A DNA stretch of 64,000 nt, from the NCBI GenBank assembly GCA_007115705.1, contig QXEO01000406.1:3564411-3628410 (forward strand), in the 5' to 3' direction. The notes under the pieces were generated by a model. That model was not told the DNA's origin. It worked only from the letters and a program-made list of their open reading frames with translations, and ran no database searches. Position 1 is the first letter of the stretch; the number at the start of each line of letters is the position of its first letter. This DNA comes from Dactylis glomerata (taxonomy: Eukaryota > Streptophyta > Magnoliopsida > Poales > Poaceae). Shown here piece by piece: positions 12,187 through 23,362 of the stretch. The position numbers and the translations under genes are program-made.

Positions 12187-13904
12187 TGATGGCGCGGTCT
12201 TGATGTGGGTGATTCTTCTTCTTTAGTCCTTGGTAACAGTACCAGAAAACTTGTGATGTTTTGCTGGCGTGTAGTTGATAATGTAAATGATCGGCCAGTT
12301 GGAAACCCCAAGAGAAGGTTTGATGAATATAGCAGCAAGTTTTCCCTCAGTTATGAAACCAAGGTTATCAATCCAGTAGGAAAAAGCCAATACTCCAGAA
12401 GGTGATGCCCGCTAGCTTCGCGGCAGCTCCAGACAATTTATAGGGCGCCTTGTCCAAGCTTTGCTTTGCGAGCGGCAACGTGGAACCTGCACACAACACA
12501 ACCAAATACTTTGTTCCCAACTTACGATGAGGTTGTCAATCTCACCGGTTTGCTTGAAACAAAGGGTATGAGCGTATCGAGTGGAAAACAGTAGTAGTAT
12601 GTGAGTAAAGTAAACAGTGCGAGTAAAGTAAACAGGTGAAAGCAATATAATGGAAATAGGACCGGGGTCCACAGTTCACTAGTGGTGTCTCTCCATAAGA
12701 TAAAATAACACATGCTGGGTAAACAAATTACAGTTGGGCAATTGATAGAATAAAGACAACATGATATGTCAAGAGGATCACTATGAGATTTACTCTGGGC
12801 ATTACAACAAGATACATAGACCGCCATCCAACTGCATCTATGTCTAATAATCCACTTGTGGTGAATCAATCCGAGAACTCCACGAGTATTCAGTTGCGAA
12901 CAACAGATAACTGCATTAAGCAAAGTGTGTAATGTAAACAAAGCAAATGCCCTCGAGCATATGAATGTTGTTTTCCCCCTAGTAGCAATAGCACATCTAC
13001 AGCCTTAGAGGTTTCTGTCACTCCCCCAGATTAAATAGAGGCATGAACCCACTATCGACCATAAATACCCCCTCTTGGAGTCACTTGCAACTACTCGGCC
13101 AAGATAGCTACTAACAACGGAGAGCATGCAAGATCATAAACAACATAGAGATAACATAAGATAAAATTCAGTACATCAACTCAATCATAACACAAATATT
13201 CATCGGATCCCAACAAACACAACATGTAGAATTACATAAAGGTAGTCTCGATCATGTAAAGCAGCTCACGAGATCTAAACATGAAGCACATGGTGGAGAA
13301 GAGAGCCATCTAGCTACTGCTATGGATCCATAGTCCAAGGTAGACTACTCACTCATCGCGCCGGAGGCAAGCATGGCGATGAAGAAGACCTCCGGTGGCG
13401 ATTCCCCTCTCCGGCAGGGTGCCAGGAAGAGCTTCTGGACCCTCCCGATCTTGGGTCGATGACGGCGGCAGATCGCGATGTGTTTCTGGAAAAGTGATCA
13501 GGTCTTTAGGTTTTTCCCGTCGGGGGGTCTTTATAGGCGAAGGGGCAGCGTCAGAAGTGAACCAGGGGGCCCACACCACAGGCCGGCGCGGGCCAGGGGT
13601 AGGCCGTGCCCCTGGTGGTATGGCTTCCCTATGGCTCCTTTCCGTCTCCTCTTCGGTTCTCTAGAAACTTCGGTAAATATCTGGACATCTGGCTTTTGTT
13701 TCGTCCAATTCTGAGAATATTTCCTGTGTAACTTTTCTAAAACACTAAAACAGCAGAAAACAGGGAACTGGCACTGTGGCATCTCGTTAATAGGTTAGTT
13801 CCGAAAAATGCATAAGATGCCACAAAGTGTAACGAAACACTAAGCAAATGGTGTAAAAATAAGCATGGAGCATCAAAAATTATGGATACGTTGGAGATGT
13901 ATCA
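12187..13904 (-). repeat. Element B, 3' LTR
   Basis: 1718 bp, from TGATGGCGCGGTC to GTATCA, paired with 17573-19291. A PBS-like copy lies inside it at about 12225-12253. Confidence 0.9.
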
Positions 13905-13918
13905 GCATCCCCAAGCTT
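13905..13918 (-). other. Element B polypurine tract
   Basis: gcatccccaagctt on the + strand, that is AAGCTTGGGGATGC on the coding strand, directly abutting the 3' LTR. Confidence 0.7.
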
Positions 13919-16802
13919 AACTCCTGCTCGTCCTCGAGTAGGTAAGTGATAACAAAAGAAATAATTTTTGAGGTGACATGCACCTACACAATCTTGATCA
14001 TATATGTAAGCGTTGTGCGCTGGGATCAAAAGAACTTAAAACAAGGGCATGAAAGATATAATCTTGATAGAAGAAACTTAGCAACCATGTTATAACATGA
14101 AAAAGAACACAAACAAAGGATCATGAACATGAAGCAATGAAAGTCAAACATGTGTTCAAATCATAAGGAAAAACATACAAATAGTTTTTGGCTTGTCCTT
14201 CATGAGAGAGCAAAACATAAATGCATATGACACCTTCAAGTTTAAGAGGGCGACTAGATACAAGTAATTTAAGAACAAGTGAAACCAACATCATGAATCA
14301 ATCAATGAAAACTTTGGGACAATGCACATAATACTCAGAATGACAACTATGCTCTCTTAGACGGTGCATAAAGATAGAAGGTGGAGACTCAACATAGAAA
14401 GTAAAAGAAAGGCCCTTCGCAGAGGGAAGCAGTGATTGTAAGTTTAATAAACCTTCAAAAATTATGGTACTTACTAGCTTTGAGCTCTCATTGCCCCCAT
14501 CATAGGCATCTTTATGGTTAGAGTTAATGCGAATACACTTATGATGCATATGCTTGACAAATCATAAGTTGAAAACGTCGTGTCCTGTGAAGTACAAATA
14601 CCCAAACCTCATGCTACTCGACTTAGAGTCCCAAGAAAGCTCTTATCATTATAAATATATGTGTATCATCGAGAACCGCCAACGGGGTACCTCCTGCCCG
14701 ATGACATGGAACAAGCCCACATCAAAATGACAAGACAAACAGACAATGAACACCTCGACATCTCTTTTATTTACCATTGGTATAGCTTTTTATTGTGAGT
14801 TGCGTCGTCGAATGTCCACTATGGGCATGCTGTATATTTCCACCATGAATGATGCATGGCTTAGATTAGCGGCCTAGGTGTTTCCCTAACACATATAAAA
14901 ACTCCATGATCCCGCAAGATTCCCAACTAATTTCACATCGCGAGTATCCATAAACAAAAGATCACGATATAACCTCAAATAAGAAAGTGCAATGTTGAAA
15001 GCTTGCCCCATGACGGCATGGCTGGGCTAATTTCCAACTTTCAACTTGCAAGCATAACAACTCAACATAAGAGAGCCACAATGTCAAAATTTTAAAACAA
15101 GAAAAGTAAAGTGTGCCATCAGGTTCGTGAGAGCTTTACTGACCAATTTTCTCATAACACCAAAAAGAGTTTAATTTGAAGGATAGATAAAAGCAAGTCA
15201 AATGTACTTTGGAATAGCAAATTGCTAATAGGTTTGTATGGTGGACACTTTTGGAACAACTTGGTTTTTAGGAGTTGGATGCACGAGTAGAGCCCATACT
15301 CAGTACAAAATGAGGGCTAGGAAAAGACTGGGAGCGACCAACTAAGAGGGCAATAATGGCCATAATCATGCAAAGCGACAAAGCGACATTAAAAGAAGCA
15401 TAAGATGGCATCAAAAGTAAAAAACTAAATGATCATAGAGGCAACGGCGACTTTGTATGAGTCTAACATGTGTGAGCATGCGCCAAGTCAACCCAAATAA
15501 AGCATCAAGGAGAAAACCAAAATAATGCTTCCAAATAATTAAAACAACGCATGATTTTTTCAAAGGCTCATTAAGCAATCTTAGTCATTTGAGACAAGTA
15601 ATGCTACAGCAAAACCACTAAGCATGCTATCAAAAATACATCAAGCACGACATGCAAAAGCCTAGGCCGCAGTCTACACAAGCTCCTTCTTGTACCACTT
15701 TTTTGCATAAAGCTTTTTCTCTTTTCCAACACCATTCAAACTTTTTAAAACAACTCTTTTTGATGAAAATCAACATTGACCAGAGGCAAAAATACACCTT
15801 GATACAAAGATATAACAAGATCTGAACACAAATCAAGGCGAAAATCAAAAGCTAAACACAGTTCTAGAAAAAGAGAACACTCATTGAAACCATAAGAGTG
15901 AAAAATGGAGTGTTCTTGGCAAATGAAAAGCAAGGCAACTTCTCCAAGAGAAATTTGTTGGGGTCCAACCATTTATTGCAGCAAACAAAACTAAACAAAA
16001 CTGAAAACTAAAAACAACTAACGCTCCAAGTGTGTTGAAAGTTAACCTAATTTTTGCCGATGAAGAAGGGGTGACTCAGGGGCATCCCCAAGCTTTGACG
16101 CTTGTACCTCTTGGATATTTTTTAGGGTGCTGGGCATCCCCAAGCATGAGCTTTTGTCCATTCTTCAACTCATCTCATCATTCTCCGATCCCTGCACTTG
16201 AAAACTTCCTTCATACAAAACTAAACACAAATCTATTAGCAACATTAGTGTAAGCATAACATTGAATCAACCCCTTTTTGCTTCAGGTTTCAACTCAAAA
16301 CCACCACATATAAAGCATATAATACTGTAGCAACTTCCCCAAAAGTTCCGTGATCAAAAGAACTAAAAAAGAAAGCGATAAAGCGGCAAACACAAATATT
16401 GACAGAAATCTGTCAAAACAGAATAGCTGACAAAGGTCGAATTTTTAGAGGGTTTTTTGTTACTCAAATAAAAAAGTATTCAACTAATGAAAGTTTGGAT
16501 ATAACCTGGGGCATATTCACAAGAAATCGCAGGTCCAAAAGATATACAGAGAAGTTTCACGAATTTTTACGGTGCAACACCGAAAACTATTTTAGGACAA
16601 CAACATCCCCAAATCTTACCTCACTCAAATTAGAGGCTTCTCTTGGCACAAAAACGAAATAAAACAGATAAGGAGAGGTTATTACAGTAGTAATAACTTC
16701 CAAGACTCAAATAAAAGAAAAAGAACTGAATGTAAAAACATTGGGTTATCTCCCAAGAGTGCTTTTCTTTAACGCCTTTGAGCTAGGCGCAGAAAGTGCG
16801 AA
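13919..16802 (-). other. Element B internal non-coding region
   Basis: Shares nucleotide sequence with the non-coding regions of A, C and E, with no conserved frame. PPT-like repeats recur at 16082-16095 and, slightly changed, at 16134-16147. Confidence 0.7.
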
Positions 16803-17396
16803 TCAAGTGTTTTTGAAAGAAGCATTAAGATCAACAGCAGAATTCTTTTCAATAAGGCATTGTATTTCATCCACATAATTTTTTAAAGACCCTTTGTGAT
16901 CACGCTTTGGTTCACTCAAATCACTAAAAAGGTTTTTGGGACAGATCCAATCAAAATTATTTTCAAAAGCTTCATACAATCCCAAGAGCTTGCTAGGTAT
17001 TGGTATTTCGGTTCCTTCCTTGTTTGTACTAACAACCTTTATAGGTGAACCAAGTTTATTAAAGCACTTAAGAACTTTCCTAGCTTCAATGGCAACATCT
17101 CTAAATTCTATACGCAAAGTTTCCAAGATAAAAGCTTTCTTTTCAGGATCTTCAATTTCATGAAGCTTAAGGAACATGTGTTGCATAAAATGATTAAGGC
17201 TAGAAAACCTAGCTTCCAACATGTGAATTAAATAAGCAGAAGCAACTTCAATACTAGGAGCAAGCTCAACCAAAGACTTTTCCTCAACATCTTTATGCAT
17301 ACTAATATGATTAAAGAACTCCTCAATGTTACTTTTCCCAATAATTGAACCACTACCTACTAAGAGGTCCTCCAAAACGTACTTAGGGAACAACAT
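16803..17396 (-). CDS. Unidentified 197-aa ORF of element B
   Basis: An uninterrupted minus-strand frame. I take the ATG at 17396 (MLFPKYVLEDLL), because the leader homologous to the other elements ends there; an in-frame ATG at 17423 would add nine residues inside the leader. The protein is rich in Lys, Glu and Leu and looks mostly helical (for example IEEFFNHISMHKD, IEVASAYLIHMLEARFS, KKAFILETLRIEF). I see no CCHC knuckle, protease Asp motif, RT or integrase motif, and no clear membrane segment within the chosen start. It ends ASFKNT plus stop, sharing the final Thr codon and TGA with the gag-protease frames of A and E. It lies 149 bp after the PBS, where A, C and E have gag. Function unknown; a structural or RNA-binding role is a guess. 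Confidence 0.6.
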   Translation of the reverse strand: MLFPKYVLEDLLVGSGSIIGKSNIEEFFNHISMHKDVEEKSLVELAPSIEVASAYLIHMLEARFSSLNHFMQHMFLKLHEIEDPEKKAFILETLRIEFRDVAIEARKVLKCFNKLGSPIKVVSTNKEGTEIPIPSKLLGLYEAFENNFDWICPKNLFSDLSEPKRDHKGSLKNYVDEIQCLIEKNSAVDLNASFKNT

Positions 17397-17544
17397 AATG
17401 AAATAAAAGTAAATAAGTAACAACTATAAAGGATACTAAAAAAAAAAATTTGATAAAATGAAACAAGTAAAAATAAAGTAAAGCAAAACTTAAAACAAAG
17501 TAAAGGATGTGCGTGCGAAACTCCCCTTGTAGAAGTCTTCTTTC

Positions 17545-17562
17545 TCCCCGGCAACGGTGCCA
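17545..17562 (-). other. Element B primer-binding site
   Basis: The minus strand reads TGGCACCGTTGCCGGGGA, a one-base variant of the tRNA-Asp site, ten bases inside the LTR. Confidence 0.8.
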
Positions 17563-17572
17563 GAAAACTTGT

Positions 17573-19291
17573 TGATGGTGCGGTCTTGATGTGGGTGATT
17601 CTTCTTCTTCAGTCCTCGGTAACGGTACCAGAAAACTTGTGATGTTTTGTTGGTGTGTAGTTGATAATGTAAATGACCGGCCAGTTGGAAACCCCAAGAG
17701 AAGGTTTGATGAATATAGCAGCAAGTTTTCCCTCAGTTATGAAACCAAGATTATCAATGCAGTAGGAAAAAGCCAATACTCCAGAAGGTGATGCCCGCTA
17801 GCTTTGCGGCAGCTCCGGACAATTTATAGGGCGCCTCGTCCAAGCTTTGCTTTACGAGCGGCAACGTGAAACCTGCACACAACATAACCAAATACTTTGT
17901 TTCCAACTTACGATGAGGTTGTCAATCTCACCGGTTTGCTTGAAACAAAGGGTATGAGCGTATCGAGTGGAAAACAGTAGTAGCATGTGAGTAAAGTAAA
18001 CAGTGCGAGTAAAGTAAATAGGTGAAAGCAATATAATGGAAATAGGACCGGGGTCCACAGTTCACTAGTGGTGTCTCTCCATAAGATAAAATAACACATG
18101 CTGGGTAAACAAATTATAGTTGGGCAATTGATAGAATAAAGACAACGTGATATGTCAAGAGGATCACTATGAGATTTACTCTGGGCATTACAACAAGATA
18201 CATAGACCGCCATCCAACTGCATCTATGACTAATAATCCACTTGTGGCGAATCAATCCGAGAACTCCACAAGTATTAAGTTGCGAACAACAAATAACTGC
18301 ATTAAGCAAAGTGTGTAATGTAAACAAAGCATATGCCCTCGAGCATATGAATGTTGTTTTCCCCCTAGTAGCAACAGCACATCTACAACCTTAGAGGTTT
18401 CTGTCACTCCCCCAGATTAAATAGAGGCATGAACCCACTATCGAGCATAAATACCCCCTTTTGGAGTCACTAGCAACTACTCGGCCAAGATAGCTACTAA
18501 CAACGGAGAGCATGCAAGATCATAAACAACATAGAGATAACATAAGATAAAATTCAGTACATCAACTCAATCATAACACCAATATTCAACGGATCCCAAC
18601 AAATACAACATGTAGAATTACATAAAGGTAGTCTCAATCATGTAAAGCAGCTCACGAGATCTAAACATGAAGCACATGGTGGAGAAGACAACCATCTAGC
18701 TACTGCTATGGACCCATAGTCCAAGGTAGACTACTCACTCGTCACGCCGGAGGCAAGCATCGTGATGAAGAAGACCTCCGGTGGCGATTCCCCTCTCCGG
18801 CAGGGTGCCGGGAAGAGCTTCTGGACCCTCCTGATCTCGGGTCGACGACGGCGGCGGATCGCGATGTGTTTCTGGAAAAGTGATCGGGTCTTTAGGTTTT
18901 TCCCGTCGAGGGGTCTTTATAGGTGAAGGGGCAGTGTCAGAAGTGGACCAGGGGGCCCACACCACAGGCCGGAGCGGGCCAGGGGCTGGCCCCACCCCTG
19001 GTGGTGTGGCCGCCCTATGGCTCCTTTCCGTCTACTCTTCGGTTCTCTAGAAGCTTCGGTAAATATCTAGACGTCTGGCTTTTGTTTCGTCCAATTCCGA
19101 GAATATTTCCTGTGTAACTTTTCTGAAACACAAAAATAGTAGAAAACAGGGAACTGGCACTGTGGCATCTTGTTAATAGGTTAGTTCCAGAAAATGCATA
19201 AAAATGCCACAAAGTGTAACGAAACACTAAGCAAATGGTGTAAAAACAAGCATGGAGCATCAAAAATTATGGATACGTTGGTGACGTATCA
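17573..19291 (-). repeat. Element B, 5' LTR
   Basis: 1719 bp, paired with 12187-13904. A PBS-plus-spacer copy lies inside it at 17611-17640. A TATA-like stretch (CTATAAAG on the minus strand) lies near 18914-18923. Confidence 0.9.
18914..18923 (-). promoter_or_regulatory. Element B 5' LTR TATA box
   Basis: CCTATAAAGA on the minus strand, at the same place as in the LTRs of A and E. Promoter role inferred from position and conservation. Confidence 0.45.
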
Positions 19292-20076
19292 AGGACTCGA
19301 CGCACCATAGAGCTCAACGCATGACAGAGAGGGACACAAATCTTTACCCAGGTTCAGGGCCCTCGTGGTGAGGTAAGACCCCTACTTCCTGCCTTCTTGT
19401 ATTACGACGCGATACCTCGCGAGGAGTATAAGGTCTTGGTTACAAAGCTCTAACTGGCCGGAGGTAAAAGAACCAACTTAGCCTAGCTAGAAGCTCAGAA
19501 TCTGGGATCCCTTCTAAGGGGCAGCCTCCCCTCCTTTTATAGCGCCGAGGTCCTCCTTCCCCTCATCAACTTGGGGAAGGGGTTGCTACAATACTGCCAA
19601 GGAGAGGGACATCTGTAGTCTTCAGTCTTCGGTGGTCTATGTCTATGTAGAGCAGTGGCGCCGGTCCACGGGAGTGGGTGGAGGAAAGTTGACATCCTCC
19701 TCTGGCGCCCTACACTGTCCACCCTATTTTTAGGGGGGAGGCGACAACCACCGTGCAGCTTTATGCAGGCGCGGCAGAGCTGGTCGCCCCCTTGTCGGGG
19801 TAGCGTGGGCGGTACATCATCTTCTGGTCTTATCCTTTCGTCACACAGGATTGTGCTGAGCTGGCGTAGATCTGGTTTCTTCCCTCACGAGGAGTCCCTC
19901 GCGAGGAGATCTTCTGGTCCTTAGCAGTTTATCGTCGTTCTCCTCATGAGGCGCCTCCTCATGAGGGTCTTCCTTGCTGGGCTTCGATCTTCGTTATGCT
20001 CCTAGGCTGAAGCTAGGCCGTTGAACTGGCCCAGGAGCAGGTGGACCGGGAAGTCCCGATATCTAGTACACCGACA
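19292..20076 (-). repeat. Element X 5' LTR, outer part
   Basis: Continuation of 12069-12186 on the other side of element B. It ends CACCGACA at 20076, so the LTR in element orientation begins TGTCGGTG, a common start for large grass Gypsy LTRs. Total LTR length is about 903 bp. It contains repeated CTCGCGAGG / CTCATGAGG-like short palindromes between 19880 and 19970. The presumed duplication of X begins with TGCGC at 20077; its partner is left of the window. Confidence 0.7.
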
Positions 20077-20748
20077 TGCGCCTCGCAGGAAGAGGCCCGT
20101 AAGGCCGAGGAGGACGCTGTGGAGCTTATCCGCCAAAAGATTGCGGCAGATAAGGTTGTTGTCAACACGGCCGCCGCGGCTGAGGCTAAATAGGCACGGG
20201 CTAAGGAGGCCGCGGCCAAGGGAACCACCACAGAGGTGGTCACTGCATCTCGCACCGCCGCCGATGAGGTTGCAGCGGAGGAGGCTGCTATTTCTTGCAC
20301 TGCCGCCGATGAGGTTGCGGCGGAGGAGGCCACTGCGGCTGAGGCGCTCTTTGGCTGAGCAGGCCAGGGAGAATCGCGTAAGGCTGCGGAGGAGGTGGTG
20401 GAAGCAACTCCGGCCAGCGCAGGGACACAAGAGTCCCGACAGACGGCCGCACGAGCTTCCTCTGATGCCGCACCCGAGCCGGGCGCAGGAACTGGCACGC
20501 CCGTGCTGGAATAGAGGGCCGGTTAGGTCATGCAGGTTCAGGGGGAGCTTCCCAGGAATCACCTGGAGTTCGAGCCAAGGAGACCGGCCGCAGCAAAGCT
20601 ACCGCTGCTCTTGAGGCAACCGCCAAGAGTACTTCGGGAGGGAAAACCTCCGTGGCTTTGACTGGCTCTAGCGCTGGTAGTCAGAGTTCTGCTGGCTGGC
20701 TCCAGAGAGAATGGGCAAGCACGGCATCCAGCGCCGCCTCTGGCAAGG

Positions 20749-22259
20749 TGATACGTCCAATTTGCATCACTATTTTGTATCATAATTTACTGTTATTCAT
20801 TGATATATTTCATATTTAGATAAGATACTTATGTTATTTCCTTTGCTTTCACATGTTTGATGATCATTGGAGGAGTTGCTGCCGGAGTTAGGATTCTGCT
20901 GGAAAAAGGACCATCAAGAGACCATATTTTGAAGATCAGGAAAATTCCAGAAAAATACCCAGAAATTATATTTTCCCAGAAGACTCATAAAGCCAGAAGG
21001 GGGAGTCGAGAGGAGCCAGGGGGGCCCCACACGCCAGGGTGGCGCGGCCAGCCCCCTGGCCGCGCCAGCCCTGCGTGAGGCCACCCTGGCCCACGTCTGG
21101 TCTCGCCCCTCCGCGTACATCATTGTTCCCGAAAACCTAAGTAAAGGGGGGGGCTCAGAGTTAGACACCGCCGCCTCTGCGGGGCGGAAAACACCAGAGA
21201 GAGAAAAGCTCTCCGGCAGGCAGAAATCTGCCGGGGAAATTCCTTCCCGGAGAGGGGAGATAGTCGCCATCGTCATCACCATCGCACCGGACTTCATCGG
21301 GATCATCATCATCATCATCTCCATCACCAGCACCTTCATCTCCACCATCACCACGCCATCCCGCTGTAACATCTTGAGTTGGATCTTGTTATATTCATAG
21401 GGGAAACTTTCCCGGTGTTGATTACTCTTATAGTTGATGCTATTGGGTGGAACCGTTGAATTAAGGTTTATGTTCAGATTGTTATTTACCATTATTTCAC
21501 CTCTGATCATGATTCATATGATGTCTTGTGAGTAGTTCGTTTAGTTCTTGAGGACATGGGAGAAGTCAAGATGTTAGTAGTGAATTATTGTTGAGAAATA
21601 TTTAATGGTTTGATATTGTTGTGGTGCTATTTCACTAGTGGTGTCATGTGAACGTCGACTACATGATACTTCACCATTTATGGGCCTAGTGAGATGCATT
21701 GTGTATTTGGCTACCGATTGTGGGGTTGCTGGAGTGACAGAAACCTAAACCTCCGTTGGGAAACCATTGCACCAGGGAGCGTAGGATCTTAGAGTTTAAG
21801 GCTGTGGTTAGATTTATCTTAATTACTTTCTTGTATTTGCGGATGCTTGCAAGGGGTATAATCACAAGTGCGTATTTATCCTAGTAAGGGTAGTGCGCTA
21901 GCACAGGTTCACCCCCATAACACCTATCAAACCAATGAATACTATTGGCTCTATGAAGCGAAAGCTCTTGACAGAAACTCCCGTGTGTCCTCGAGAACGT
22001 TTGGTTATTATAAGTACACAACCGGCTTGTCCTTTGCTGAAGAAAGGATTGGGCCACTTGCTGCAATTGTTACTACTGTCTTTTATTTACTCGCACTTTA
22101 TTTACTCGTATTACCAAATACCCCTGAAAACCTGTTTGCTAGTATTTACAGTGATTCCTTGATCAAAACCGCTCATCAACACCTTCTGCTCCTCGTTGGG
22201 TTCGACACTCTTATTTATCGAAGGTACTACGATACACCCCCTATACTTGTGGGTCATCA
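20749..22259 (+). mobile_element. Solo LTR S (Gypsy)
   Basis: 1511 bp from TGATACGTCC to GTGGGTCATCA, with the LTR tail GGTTCGACACTC...CTATACTTGTGGG that is common in Triticeae Gypsy LTRs. The flanks are CAAGG (20744-20748) and CGAGG (22260-22264), a 5-bp duplication with one change. There is no second LTR or internal region, so it is a solo LTR left by LTR-LTR recombination. A CAT/CAC-rich microsatellite lies at about 21260-21360. It interrupts the antisense gene of Y. Confidence 0.85.
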
Positions 22260-23290
22260 CGAGGCCGGGGCCGGAGTACTGACCCTGAATGAGCTTAACA
22301 AAGAGCTCACTGCTGTCAGGGAGACGCTACGAAATGCGGGCCTTCAGTTTGTCGAGGCGGAGAAGACCGTCGCTCTAAGTGGTTGACTTGTTTCCTAGTT
22401 CTGAATTGTTCTGCCGGTTGCAGTACGGCGCCGGATACATGATCATCCGGCTGAGGGTTGGAGCCGGTCGTTTTGGGACCGATTCCTCCACCTACTAGCC
22501 CCCTGAGTTTTGGTGTAGCTGTAACGGCGGATGGCTCGGAACTAATTCTTGCTGAAATCGTTCCTTCGCTCTTTCAGGGTATCAACGAGCTTTGGTCCAA
22601 CATCTTCCAGAAGCTGCTGGCTAAGTTTCCTAATGGCAAGGCTCAGTACCAGGCCCTGAAGGGGGATCTAGAGAAGATGTCTGGTAATCCCAAACACTTC
22701 TGCTCTCGACGCATCTTGCTCCTACAGTCTCGCCTCTTACACCTTCCACTTGCAGGAACTGCTACCCGCATCTCCTTGCTGGAAGTGCAGCTTGCCGACT
22801 CGGTGTCGGCCAGCGAAGTTAGTGGCTTCATCGGGAGCATGAGGAGCATATCAGAGATCTGCGAGCTCAAGCCTAGAAGCGGAGCTAGCCAAGGCCAAGG
22901 ATGTAGAGTCGACGCTGCGCCTAGAGTTTGAGCATTGGCTGGCCAAGGAGAGGGAGGAGCTCTCGGCAAAGTATGACACCGAGGTGCAGGAGCTCCATGT
23001 GGCACAGGATGCCAAGAATGAAGAGCGCGTCACCAAGCTTCGGGAGGTGATGGACCTCCGGGAGGCTGACAACACGAAGTATCAAGAGCTCTCGGCGATG
23101 TATGATGCCGAGGTGGAGGAGCTCTACATGGCACAGGATGCCAAGAATGAAGAGCGCGACACCAAGCTTCAGGAGGTGATGGACCTCCGGGAGGCTGACA
23201 ACACGAAGTATCAAGCTGAGCTTGGTGTCGGGCGAGGATGGGACCGCAAGATCCATTCTGTACTCCACGGGTTGGATGATGCTCTCCTTG

Positions 23291-23362
23291 GTGAGTCCTT
23301 TCATCCGCTTCTCCACTTCCATTCTCTTGCGCTCCTCATCTTCTTACTTGTCATTCTTGCAG
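23291..23362 (+). other. Intron in the antisense gene of element Y
   Basis: A 72-bp stretch with GTGAGT at its start and a pyrimidine-rich tail ending TTGCAG. Removing it keeps one reading frame across both exons. It is an intron only on the plus strand, which shows that the gene is read opposite to gag. Confidence 0.7.

Larger units (their letters stand above)
12187..19291 (-). mobile_element. LTR retrotransposon B (non-autonomous, with a different ORF)
   Basis: 7105 bp, minus orientation, with LTRs of 1718 and 1719 bp, a PBS at 17545-17562 and a PPT at 13905-13918. LTRs, leader and non-coding region are related to those of A, C and E, but the coding slot holds an unrelated 197-codon frame (16803-17396) instead of gag-protease. 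No RT or integrase is present. It lies in the 5' LTR of element X. The flanking 5-mers are GGCAC (12182-12186) and AGGAC (19292-19296). They match at only three of five positions, so the duplication has decayed or the ends come from a recombined copy. Confidence 0.88.
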
